This document shows, in pieces, positions 1-8,289 of a DNA stretch of 64,000 bases. The translations under genes were made by a program, and so were the position numbers. Numbering within the stretch: the stretch's first letter is position 1; each line of letters begins with the position of its first letter. Below the pieces are notes generated by a model that was given only the letters and a program-made list of their open reading frames with translations, was not told the DNA's origin and did not search any database. The stretch is from positions 62,001 through 126,000 of the forward strand of contig NZ_JAJNKB010000003.1 of the NCBI RefSeq assembly GCF_021533195.1, written 5' to 3'. The stretch comes from Portibacter marinus. Its GTDB lineage: Bacteria; Bacteroidota; Bacteroidia; Chitinophagales; Saprospiraceae.

Positions 1-650
1 TCAGATACTCTATTGAATTGGTAGTCGCTGATCTTTTGGATGTCTTTCACTGCCTTATAAATCGCATTCTCACCTTCCTGCCGAGCTGCATGACCTGCCT
101 CACCAATTGCCTCTCCATCGATCACCAGTAGACCCTTTTCTGCAATTGCCATTTCCATATTGGTAGGTTCACCTACTATTCCAAAATCCACTGGGCTTAA
201 TTCATGGTCTATCAATGATTTAATCCCATTTGGTCCAAAATTCTCTTCCTCTGCAGTTGCCGCCAAAATTAAATTGAAATCTTGCTTTTGTTCATGTAAG
301 TAGATATAGGTGATCACAAGCGAAACCAAACTAGCACCGGCATCGTTGGCTCCCAATCCAAACAGCTTTCCATCCTTCTCAATGGCTCCAAAGGGATCAT
401 GTGTCCAACCATTGACCACCTTTATGGTATCATGATGAGAATTCAAAAGACACGTTGGCAATCCGGGATCCAGTGCTTCAATTCCGGCTATAATATTATT
501 ATTTTTCTTAATATGAGGAATGTTTTTCGCCTGCAAAAACTGTTGTAAAATTTCAGCAGTACCGTCTTCCTTTCCTGAATAAGAGGGTTCTCTGATCAAT
601 GTCTTCAAAAGTTGGATGGCTTCCTTTTTTAATTCGTCTAACTCCTGCAT
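1..650 (-). CDS. argE: M20-family N-acyl-citrulline/ornithine deacylase, C-terminus cut by window edge
   Basis: Zinc-dependent amidohydrolase expected to remove the acyl group in the last acylated step of arginine synthesis. I translated it by hand from the ATG at 650; about 216 residues are present and it continues past position 1. M20 landmarks are visible: the first metal site SHHDT, the bridging-Asp region LGANDAGAS, the catalytic Glu pair in TAEEENFGPNG, and GEPTNMEMAIAEKGL, which leads into the dimerisation domain. Its start overlaps the end of argB by 13 nt, so it is the seventh gene of the operon. With an N-acylornithine carbamoyltransferase upstream, the natural substrate is probably acylcitrulline rather than acetylornithine (inference). 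Confidence 0.85.
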   Translation of the reverse strand, partial: MQELDELKKEAIQLLKTLIREPSYSGKEDGTAEILQQFLQAKNIPHIKKNNNIIAGIEALDPGLPTCLLNSHHDTIKVVNGWTHDPFGAIEKDGKLFGLGANDAGASLVSLVITYIYLHEQKQDFNLILAATAEEENFGPNGIKSLIDHELSPVDFGIVGEPTNMEMAIAEKGLLVIDGEAIGEAGHAARQEGENAIYKAVKDIQKISDYQFNRVS

Positions 651-1417
651 ATCTCTGTTCCTTTATCCGGTCGCTCCATATTCGTGTATTGACCGATAAT
701 CACCTCTTTCACTCCAGATTTGCTGGCCTGAATGGCATTGTAAATTTTTGGCACCATGCCATCAGCTACTGTACCTTTATTTTTCATCTCTGCAAATCCT
801 TCTGCGGTGATCCTATCGATCACAGAATCTTCATCTTCAATATTATGGAGCACACCTGTCAGTTCAAATGCATAGTATAATCTGACATCATAGGACTTAG
901 AAAGGGCTTTAGCGATTTCAGAAGCAATGGTATCAGCATTGGTGTTTAGCATCTGACCTTTACCATCATGGGTGAGCGCACAGAAAACAGGGACAAATCC
1001 TGAGTGCAATAATTTTGTTAAAGCTACACCATTCACATTTTCAATATCGCCCACATAACCGTAGTCAATTTCTTTGACAGGCCTTTTCCAACTTAAAATT
1101 GTATTGCCATCTGCTCCAGAAAGTCCCAACGCATTGACACCCATGCTTTGGAGACCTGCTACAATCCTCTTGTTGACCAATCCACCATAAATCATAGTAG
1201 CGATTTCGATCATAGCTTCATCAGTTATTCGTCTTCCTTCCAGCATTTTAACTTCCACGTCCATCTTTTTGGCCAGGGCAGTAGCTTCGGCCCCACCCCC
1301 ATGGATAAGTATTTTTGCTCCTGATACATTTTTGAAGCTAACGAGCGCATGATGTAGCTTTTGTGGATTAGACAATACTTTGCCACCTATTTTGATAACA
1401 TTGATCACATCCATCAT
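638..1417 (-). CDS. argB: N-acetyl/N-succinyl-glutamate kinase
   Basis: Amino-acid-kinase-fold enzyme, 259 aa, the usual length for ArgB. It phosphorylates the gamma-carboxylate of N-acylglutamate with ATP. The N-terminal KIGGKVL and the glycine-rich IHGGGAEA (about residues 39-46) form the nucleotide and substrate phosphate loops; NTNADTIASEIA and the C-terminal GTVADGMVPKI are also typical of NAGK. The start overlaps the argF' stop by 4 nt and the end overlaps the argE start. In Bacteroidota of this operon type the substrate may be succinyl- rather than acetylglutamate; the sequence does not decide this by eye. Confidence 0.92.
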   Translation of the reverse strand: MMDVINVIKIGGKVLSNPQKLHHALVSFKNVSGAKILIHGGGAEATALAKKMDVEVKMLEGRRITDEAMIEIATMIYGGLVNKRIVAGLQSMGVNALGLSGADGNTILSWKRPVKEIDYGYVGDIENVNGVALTKLLHSGFVPVFCALTHDGKGQMLNTNADTIASEIAKALSKSYDVRLYYAFELTGVLHNIEDEDSVIDRITAEGFAEMKNKGTVADGMVPKIYNAIQASKSGVKEVIIGQYTNMERPDKGTEICRS

Positions 1418-2352
1418 TCCATTAAAAGTTCTTTGATGACCGATTGTGCAGCATGCACTCTGTTCCCAGCCTCTTCATAAATCAATGATGTAGAGGCATC
1501 AAGCACCTCGTCTGTAGCTACAACATTTCGTCTAATAGGTAAACAGTGCATAAAGCCCGCGTCATTGGTCAATGCCATCTTTGCTTCGTCAATGATCCAG
1601 CTACGGTCATTGCTGAGTTTACCATATTGCACTGTGGACGACCATGATTTAGCATATATGAAGTCCGCACCTTTGAATGCCTTATGCTGATCATATTCAA
1701 CTTCGGCATCACCTATTAGCTCTTGTGGTAGTTCGTGACCCTTTGGATGCGTAATGATGAATTCGTATGACATGGCAGTTGCTGCCTGGGCAAATGAAAT
1801 GGGAACGGCCAGCGGAAGCGCTTTAACGTGAGGTGCCCAGGAAAGTACCACTTTGGGCTTATCACGTTTTTTATAAGACTCAATCGTAATGGCATCTGCA
1901 AGACCTTGCAATGGATGGTGCAGACAAGACTCCAGGTTAATAATGGGGACCGTGGCATACGCCATCAAGCCTTTTAATACCCGGTCTTTCAGGTCTTCCT
2001 CTTTGGACTGTAATCCCGGAAAAGCCCTGACAGCAATCATATCCCCATATTGGCTTAATACTTTAGAAGCCTCTTTAATGTGCTCCGCAGTATTTCCATC
2101 CATGATGGTTCCCAATTCGAATTCCATTTGATACCCATCTCCTGCATTCATGCTAATGACTTGCATGCCGAGATTTAATCCAGCCTTGTGTGTACTGATT
2201 CTGGTTCGTAAACTTGGACTAAAAAAAACGATGACCAGGGTTTTGCCTTCGCCCATGGAATGATCTTGCTCCTCCCCTTTCCGCATTCGGACTCCGCGTT
2301 CCACCAACGATTTAAAATTCGCAGTATCTTTGATATTGTAATAATGTTTCAT
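1414..2352 (-). CDS. argF': N-acylornithine carbamoyltransferase (probably N-succinylornithine type)
   Basis: Transfers carbamoyl from carbamoyl phosphate to an N-acylated ornithine. The carbamoyl-phosphate motif is SPSLRTRIS (about residues 45-53), and the MHCLPIRR signature lies near residue 269. It is 312 aa, in the range of the AOTCase/SOTCase subfamily. The loop MDGNTAEHIKEA carries Ala89 where, by my alignment, Xanthomonas acetylornithine enzyme has Glu92 and Bacteroides succinylornithine enzyme has Pro90. Replacing that Glu by small residues is known to shift preference to succinylornithine, so I infer a succinylornithine transcarbamylase. It overlaps both neighbours by 4 nt. Confidence 0.88.
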   Translation of the reverse strand: MKHYYNIKDTANFKSLVERGVRMRKGEEQDHSMGEGKTLVIVFFSPSLRTRISTHKAGLNLGMQVISMNAGDGYQMEFELGTIMDGNTAEHIKEASKVLSQYGDMIAVRAFPGLQSKEEDLKDRVLKGLMAYATVPIINLESCLHHPLQGLADAITIESYKKRDKPKVVLSWAPHVKALPLAVPISFAQAATAMSYEFIITHPKGHELPQELIGDAEVEYDQHKAFKGADFIYAKSWSSTVQYGKLSNDRSWIIDEAKMALTNDAGFMHCLPIRRNVVATDEVLDASTSLIYEEAGNRVHAAQSVIKELLME

Positions 2353-3497
2353 GCCGTTTCCACGTTTTCCATAACTTTACTTAAACCTTCCAAAAAGTGC
2401 TCAATTTCTTTTTCTGTAGTATTTAGCGGTGGAAGAATTCTCATCGTATTCGGATCGCCGGAACTGCCACTAAAAATATGTTCTTCATATAGTAAATTCT
2501 TCCGTATAGAGGCAGTGGAGTGATTGAACTTTAAACCAATCATCAAACCCTTACCCAAAATTTCAAAGGTAGAGCCAAATGTTTGTTCCAAACGACTTCT
2601 AAAGAAAGAACCCAATTGATAAGATCGATCTATCAAGCGTTCATTTTGAATAACTTCCAATACGGCAATTCCAGCAGCACATGCCAAATGGTTGCCACCA
2701 AAAGTAGTTCCGAGCATTCCTTTTTTGGGTTGAAAAGTTCTTTCATCTATCAGCACCCCGGCGATAGGAAATCCATTTCCCATTCCTTTGGCCGTCGTGA
2801 TGATATGTGGTCGAATGTCTGCATACTCCCAAGCAAAGAATCTTCCGCATCTGCCATAGCCTGCCTGAACCTCATCCATGATCAAAATAGCATCATAGAT
2901 TCTACAAAGGTTATAGACTTCACGCAGATATTCCGGATCACAAGTCCTGCATCCTCCTATCCCTTGTACCGCTTCAATAATGACTGCACAAACACCTCCG
3001 GAAGCCAATTCTGATTGCATAGCTCTTACATCATTGATGGGCACGTACTCAATGTCATACCCTTGATTAATCGGTGCCTGGATATCAAAGTTATGTGTGG
3101 CCCTAACTGCTGCTGATGTTCTTCCATGAAAACCCTTTTCTAAGGCGATGATTCGCGTATTTCCAGTATGAAAAGAAGCTAATTTCAATGCATTTTCATT
3201 GGCCTCAGCCCCAGAATTGCAAAGAAAAAAGGCATAATCTTCCACTCTTGAAGTTTCTTCCAGTTTATCTGCCAGCTCCTTTTGAAGTGAGTTTTGGACA
3301 GCATTAGAATAAAATCCTATTCTATCCAACTGATCTTTAAGCCTTTTGACATAATGAGGGTGGGAATGACCGATGCTAATGACCGCATGGCCACCGTAAA
3401 AGTCGAGATATTCTGTACCTTTTGCATCATAAACATAAGAGCCTTTTCCACTGATCGGCTCGACATTGTATTGGCTATAGACATCAAATAAATTCAT
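2349..3497 (-). CDS. argD: Acetylornithine/succinylornithine aminotransferase
   Basis: Class-III PLP aminotransferase, 382 aa, converting acylglutamate semialdehyde to acylornithine with glutamate as donor. Visible landmarks: the NSGAEANENALKLA cofactor phosphate region (near residue 95), the FHGRTSAA loop, LIMDEVQAGYGRCGRFFA with the PLP-pyridine Asp, and TTAKGMGNGFPIAG with the Schiff-base Lys. The 3' side, GTTFGGNHLACAAG, is also typical. Its start codon shares one base with the argC stop and its end overlaps argF' by 4 nt, so translation is probably coupled. Confidence 0.93.
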   Translation of the reverse strand: MNLFDVYSQYNVEPISGKGSYVYDAKGTEYLDFYGGHAVISIGHSHPHYVKRLKDQLDRIGFYSNAVQNSLQKELADKLEETSRVEDYAFFLCNSGAEANENALKLASFHTGNTRIIALEKGFHGRTSAAVRATHNFDIQAPINQGYDIEYVPINDVRAMQSELASGGVCAVIIEAVQGIGGCRTCDPEYLREVYNLCRIYDAILIMDEVQAGYGRCGRFFAWEYADIRPHIITTAKGMGNGFPIAGVLIDERTFQPKKGMLGTTFGGNHLACAAGIAVLEVIQNERLIDRSYQLGSFFRSRLEQTFGSTFEILGKGLMIGLKFNHSTASIRKNLLYEEHIFSGSSGDPNTMRILPPLNTTEKEIEHFLEGLSKVMENVETA

Positions 3498-4486
3498 TAG
3501 TATGCGATTGATTTAAGTTCAAGCCCGATCTGTTCAGGAAGACCGAACATTAAATTCATATTTTGTATTGCTTGTCCACTTGCTCCCTTTACCAGATTAT
3601 CGATCACACTGACCAAATGGACCATTCCGTCAATCACATTGACTGAGATTCTTACCATATTAGTACCTACCACTTGCTTGAGATCTACTGGTAGATCTGT
3701 CACACGGACAAAAGGATGCTCTTCAAAATATTTTTCATAAAGTTGGAGTACATCATCAGAAGACCATTCACTTTCGGTATAAATACTGGCCAAAATTCCT
3801 CTCGTAAAATTTCCTCTGATGGGAATGAAGTTAAGTCGTTGACTGAAACCCGGTTGAAGTTGAGTGAGCGATTGTCTGATTTCTGAGATATGTTGGTGTT
3901 TTAAAGCTTTATAAACTGAAACATTTCCAGTTCGCCAGGTAAAGTGTGTTGTTTCAGATAGGCCCTTGCCTGCTCCGGTAGACCCTGTAATACCTGTAAT
4001 GTGTACATCATGAAGTAGTATTTTTTGGTGTGCCAATGGCAGTAGTGCCAGTTGAATAGCGGTTGCAAAACAACCAGGATTAGCAATGTTCTTAGCGGAT
4101 TTTACTTTCTTTCGGTTCAATTCAGGAAGTCCGTAGATAAAATTCTCATGATTCGGTTCCAAACGGTAATCTCTGCTCAAATCAATGATTTTAACCTCTT
4201 GAGGAATATTAGAGGCGTTCACAAAGTCTCTAGCTGTCTCATGTGGAAGACATAAAAATACGACGTCTATTTCCCAGTCGCACTGATCCACAAAGACGTC
4301 ATTAAGATGACCTTCAAGGTCCAGATGAACTGAGGAAACCGGTTTTGAAGCGTGGTTTCTGGAGAATATCCACGAAATCTGGACATGAGGATGATGAAGA
4401 AGAATTCTCAAAAGTTCTCCACCCGTGAAACCAGTTCCGCCTACGACTCCTACTCTATATTTGGTGGATCTGCTATCCATTCTCAT
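3497..4486 (-). CDS. argC: N-acyl-gamma-glutamyl-phosphate reductase
   Basis: NADPH-dependent reductase making the N-acylglutamate semialdehyde; 329 aa. The dinucleotide-binding loop VGVVGGTGFTGGELLR begins at about residue 12 and the catalytic Cys lies in NPGCFATAIQ at about residue 148. GITGSTGAGKGLSETTHF and the C-terminal dimer region also match the family. It overlaps argG by 4 nt and argD by 1 nt. The chosen start, MRMDSRSTKY, is the one coupled to the argG stop; an internal Met at residue 3 is an alternative. Confidence 0.92.
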   Translation of the reverse strand: MRMDSRSTKYRVGVVGGTGFTGGELLRILLHHPHVQISWIFSRNHASKPVSSVHLDLEGHLNDVFVDQCDWEIDVVFLCLPHETARDFVNASNIPQEVKIIDLSRDYRLEPNHENFIYGLPELNRKKVKSAKNIANPGCFATAIQLALLPLAHQKILLHDVHITGITGSTGAGKGLSETTHFTWRTGNVSVYKALKHQHISEIRQSLTQLQPGFSQRLNFIPIRGNFTRGILASIYTESEWSSDDVLQLYEKYFEEHPFVRVTDLPVDLKQVVGTNMVRISVNVIDGMVHLVSVIDNLVKGASGQAIQNMNLMFGLPEQIGLELKSIAY

Positions 4487-5664
4487 TTGTTTTTATGATT
4501 GTAAATCTTATTGGCATTTCCCATCAACTTTATAAATCCTTTTGCGTCGTCAGCTGTCCAACCACCTTGTTCTTCTCCATACTTGCCAAATGGAACATCC
4601 ATCAGATCATATGCTGATTCAATACCCTCTAGTTCAAAACGATATGGATGTAGTTCTAAAAATACTGTTCCACTCACTCTTTTCTGCGTCGATTCTAAAA
4701 AAGCTTCAATATTTCTCATCACCGGTTCTTGGAATTGACCTTCATGGACGAACATGCCATACCAGTCACCTAGCTGTTTTTTCCAATGTTGTTGCCATTT
4801 AGAGAGGGTGTGCTTTTCTAGCAATTGATGCGCTTTAATGATGATCAAGGGTGCTGCGGCTTCGAAAGCCACCCTTCCTTTTATTCCAATAATGGTATCA
4901 CCTACATGAATGTCTCTGCCTATGGCATATTCAGACGCCATTTCTTCAAGCTTCTTAATCGCTTCCACAGGCTTTAATGGAACCCCATCCACCACAGATA
5001 ATTCACCTTGATCAAAGCCTATCGATAGTTTTCTAGATTTCGATTCAGATAACTGGGATGGATAGGCTTCAGAAGGAATGGGATTTCTGGAAGTCAATGT
5101 TTCTTTGCCACCGACACTGGTTCCCCATAATCCCTTATTAATAGAATACGCTCCCTTTTGCTTAGACCATGCATATCCTATTTTGTTAAGGTACTCAATC
5201 TCATATTCCCGACTGAAACCATTATCGCGGATGGGGGTAATGATCTCGCAGTCTGGAGCCAGGCTGTTAAAAACCAGATCGAACCTGACCTGATCATTGC
5301 CTGCCCCGGTAGAACCATGAGCTATCGCATCAGCCTTGATGCTAGTCGCTTCCATAGCTACACGAATAGCCTGAAAAACCCTTTCGGAACTGACACTTAG
5401 TGGATAAGTATCGTTTCTCAAAACATTACCATAAATCAGATATCTGATACACTGATCATAAAACTGCTCTTCAATGTTAATGGCTTTAAAAGACTTTGCA
5501 CCCAGTTCGAGTGCTCGTTCTTTCATTTCCTTTAATTCTTTTTCATCAAAACCTCCGGTGTTGACGGATACACAATGTACTTCACAACCGTGTTCTCTGG
5601 AAAGGTACGGAATACAAAAAGAGGTGTCTAATCCACCTGAGTAGGCTAATACTACTTTTTTCAT
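4483..5664 (-). CDS. argG: Argininosuccinate synthase
   Basis: ATP-dependent ligase joining citrulline and aspartate, 393 aa. The N-type ATP pyrophosphatase loop AYSGGLDTS is at about residues 8-16 and HGSTGAGNDQVRFD near residue 115 is the second family signature. It is placed second in the operon, directly after the GNAT gene, with 4 nt overlaps on both sides. argH is not in the window; it may follow argE beyond the left edge, which I cannot see. Confidence 0.95.
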   Translation of the reverse strand: MKKVVLAYSGGLDTSFCIPYLSREHGCEVHCVSVNTGGFDEKELKEMKERALELGAKSFKAINIEEQFYDQCIRYLIYGNVLRNDTYPLSVSSERVFQAIRVAMEATSIKADAIAHGSTGAGNDQVRFDLVFNSLAPDCEIITPIRDNGFSREYEIEYLNKIGYAWSKQKGAYSINKGLWGTSVGGKETLTSRNPIPSEAYPSQLSESKSRKLSIGFDQGELSVVDGVPLKPVEAIKKLEEMASEYAIGRDIHVGDTIIGIKGRVAFEAAAPLIIIKAHQLLEKHTLSKWQQHWKKQLGDWYGMFVHEGQFQEPVMRNIEAFLESTQKRVSGTVFLELHPYRFELEGIESAYDLMDVPFGKYGEEQGGWTADDAKGFIKLMGNANKIYNHKNK

Positions 5665-6236
5665 TCTTTTTCTTTTATGATCATTTCAGATAGGTCATGC
5701 TCCATCTCGTTCTTTGAAGCCGCAAGCATTCCTGTACAAAGGCACATTTTACGATGATGCCTCATCAATATATCAAAATTTGAGCAGGACGAACAAGCAT
5801 TCCAGAATTCATCATCAGTTGTCAACTCAGTAAGTGCTACAGGCTTATATCCCAGATCAGAATTAATCCTCATCACAATGGAACTGGTTGTTATCCCGAA
5901 AATTTTAGCAGCCGGGTATTTATCTCTGGCTAAATTAAAGGCAGCCTTTTTGATCTGCTTTGCCAAGCCTAGTCCCCTGTAATTCTGAACCACTATTAGT
6001 CCGCTGTTACTCACATATTGTTCTGAGCTAAAGATCTCGATATAGCAAAAGCCGGCTAATTTCTCACCATCCAATGCAATGACGGCATTGCCATTCTTCA
6101 TCTTGGTTTCTAAATATTCGGGCTTTCGAGTCGCTATACCTGTACCACGCATTTGGGCAGATATTTGGTATTCTTCTGCCAATTGCTTTGCATACTTTAA
6201 TTCATCTTCCGATGCAATTTTGATTAATATTCCCAT
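5661..6236 (-). CDS. GNAT-family N-acyltransferase with C-terminal Cys cluster, candidate glutamate N-acyltransferase
   Basis: First gene of the arginine operon, 191 aa. The acetyl-CoA loop of the GNAT fold reads QNYRGLGLAKQIKKAA at about residues 84-99. After the GNAT core comes a conserved-looking tail with C148-x2-C151 and C165-L-C167, a pattern that suggests a bound metal or disulphide. No argA or argJ is visible, and position plus overlap with argG make this the best candidate for the glutamate acylation step that starts the pathway (inference). Acyl donor (acetyl- or succinyl-CoA) cannot be read from the sequence. It is not the classical ArgA, which carries an amino-acid-kinase domain. 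Confidence 0.75.
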   Translation of the reverse strand: MGILIKIASEDELKYAKQLAEEYQISAQMRGTGIATRKPEYLETKMKNGNAVIALDGEKLAGFCYIEIFSSEQYVSNSGLIVVQNYRGLGLAKQIKKAAFNLARDKYPAAKIFGITTSSIVMRINSDLGYKPVALTELTTDDEFWNACSSCSNFDILMRHHRKMCLCTGMLAASKNEMEHDLSEMIIKEKE

Positions 6237-6306
6237 TGCTAGATGGTCATCTGTTTGTTAAAAATAAAATGTGGCTAAAATTAGAATAGAAGCTGAGATA
6301 CCGCGC

Positions 6307-6352
6307 TTTCTATTCTTTGCGGATAGAAAAAATATTAGACCCCTGAGGGTCT
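6307..6352 (-). promoter_or_regulatory. Two hairpins upstream of the arginine operon, attenuator-like
   Basis: Read on the minus strand, a perfect 6-bp hairpin AGACCC-TCAG-GGGTCT (6337-6352) is followed by AATATTTTTT, which looks like an intrinsic terminator about 100 nt before the GNAT start. A second hairpin with 7-bp TTTCTAT/ATAGAAA arms (6307-6313 and 6323-6329) lies just downstream. The arrangement would suit transcription attenuation of the arg genes, but no leader peptide was identified. The rest of 6237-6531 holds AT-rich promoter DNA for the divergent genes. Confidence 0.4.
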
Positions 6353-6531
6353 CCTAAAACGCCTTAAAGGAAAAAGCGATAGGTGATATGTTTGATAAAT
6401 TTTCATTAAAGACTTAAAGGTATTATAAAAATTGCAATTAAATCAAATTTTGACCGAATAAAGTTCAAGTGGAATTTTTCAATACCTTTATGTGCAACAT
6501 ATTTATATGAAACCTGTTTCTTTTAAATTGT

Positions 6532-8289
6532 ATGTCAGACTCTAAGGGAAATAAATTTGATTGGGAAATTCTGAAAAGGATTTTGAAGTTGGCAAGCCCG
6601 TATAAAGGTCTTTTTATTGGCGTAGCTATCCTGGCCGTCGCGATTGCTCCGATCTCCGCTGTCAGGCCTTACCTGATCAATGTGATTGTGGATGATTACA
6701 TCTTCAATAATGACATTCCCGGATTAATCCGGATGTCACTGGTATTCGTTGGGGCCGTACTTCTTGCAGTTTTACTCCAGTATATTTTTATCTATTCTGT
6801 TAATCTTTTAGGCCAACAAGTGATCAGAGATCTACGGGTGAGGGTTTTCAAGCATATTTTAAGTTTGCGTTTGCGTTTTTTCGATCAGACCCCGATAGGA
6901 ACGATCACTACAAGAACGATTAATGATGTGGAAGCAATTAACAACGTCTTTGCGCAGGGCGTAGTCACTATCGTAGCAGATATTTTAAGCATATTTGCAG
7001 TTCTCGGCTTGATGTTTTTCACGTCTGTAAAATTGACCCTGATTTGTTTGATCACCATGCCTTTGATGATGCTTGCCACTTATATATTCAAAGAAAAAGT
7101 CAAGGCCAGTTATCAAAGGGTGAGAACTCAAATTTCGAGGATGAATGCTTTCCTCAATGAGAGGATAACGGGTATGCGCATCGTCCAAATCTTTAATGCT
7201 GAGCAGCAGGAAAGGGAGAAATTTAAAACGATTAATCGTACTTATACTCAGGCGAATCTGGATGCAATATTATATTATGCTGTCTTTTATCCGGTCGTCG
7301 AAATCATCTCTGCACTTTCCCTGGCGCTATTAGTATGGTGGGGAGCAGGTGGTTACATTGAGGGATCCGTTACCTTTGGAGCATTGGTTGCGTTTCCCAT
7401 GTATCTCAATATGCTTTTCCGTCCCATTAGGATGCTGGCAGACAAGTTTAATACTTTACAAATGGGTATGGTAGCCGCAGACCGGGTTTTTAAAGTGGTA
7501 GACAACGAAAGCAAAATTGAAAATCCAGGTAAGATTTATGTAGAAAAGCTGGAAGGAGATATCAAGTTTGAAAATGTATCATTCTCCTACGATGAAGAAA
7601 ACTATGTGCTTCATGACATTAATTTCACGGTGAAAGAGGGAAGTACTCTGGCCATTGTGGGAAGCACGGGATCTGGCAAATCTACGATCATCAACATTCT
7701 TAACAGGTTTTATGAAATCCAAAAAGGAACCATTTCTATAAATGGCATTGATATAAGGGAATTTAATCTGGATAGTCTGCGCAGCCGCATAGCAATAGTT
7801 TTACAGGATGTTTTTCTGTTTAACGGTGATGTATTAGACAATATCAGTCTAAGAAATGAAGACATCAGCAGAGAGAAGGTGATTCAGGCTGCCAAATCGA
7901 TTGGTGCAGATGCTTTTTTGGAAAATCTACCGAACGGATACGATTACAAAGTGATGGAGCGGGGTGCTAATCTAAGTATGGGGCAACGTCAATTGATTTC
8001 ATTCGTTCGAGCGCTGGTTTTCGACCCTGATATTTTGATTCTGGACGAGGCGACCTCCAGCATCGATACTGAAACTGAAGCAATCATACAAAATGCAATT
8101 GAACAGCTTATCCAAAAGCGAACTTCCATCATCATTGCACATCGACTTAGCACGATAAGGAATGCAGATAATATTCTTGTTCTTGATAAAGGCAGAATTA
8201 AAGAGTTTGGATCTCACGAAGAATTAATGCAAATTGAAAATGGTCATTATCGAAACATGATCGAAATGCAGTTCGTGGAAATGAGTTAA
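6532..8289 (+). CDS. ABC exporter half-transporter (MsbA/multidrug type)
   Basis: Fused membrane and ATPase domains, 585 aa, working as a homo- or heterodimer in the inner membrane. The six-helix transmembrane domain covers about residues 20-320. The ATPase follows, with Walker A GSTGSGKST (about 376), signature LSMGQRQ (about 481, a Met variant of LSGGQ), Walker B ILILDEATS (about 501) and the H-loop IIIAHRLST. No partner is adjacent, so a homodimer is likely. Substrate unknown: lipid, drug or peptide are all possible. Its TAA stop overlaps the stop of the convergent tryptophanase gene. Confidence 0.92.
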   Translation: MSDSKGNKFDWEILKRILKLASPYKGLFIGVAILAVAIAPISAVRPYLINVIVDDYIFNNDIPGLIRMSLVFVGAVLLAVLLQYIFIYSVNLLGQQVIRDLRVRVFKHILSLRLRFFDQTPIGTITTRTINDVEAINNVFAQGVVTIVADILSIFAVLGLMFFTSVKLTLICLITMPLMMLATYIFKEKVKASYQRVRTQISRMNAFLNERITGMRIVQIFNAEQQEREKFKTINRTYTQANLDAILYYAVFYPVVEIISALSLALLVWWGAGGYIEGSVTFGALVAFPMYLNMLFRPIRMLADKFNTLQMGMVAADRVFKVVDNESKIENPGKIYVEKLEGDIKFENVSFSYDEENYVLHDINFTVKEGSTLAIVGSTGSGKSTIINILNRFYEIQKGTISINGIDIREFNLDSLRSRIAIVLQDVFLFNGDVLDNISLRNEDISREKVIQAAKSIGADAFLENLPNGYDYKVMERGANLSMGQRQLISFVRALVFDPDILILDEATSSIDTETEAIIQNAIEQLIQKRTSIIIAHRLSTIRNADNILVLDKGRIKEFGSHEELMQIENGHYRNMIEMQFVEMS

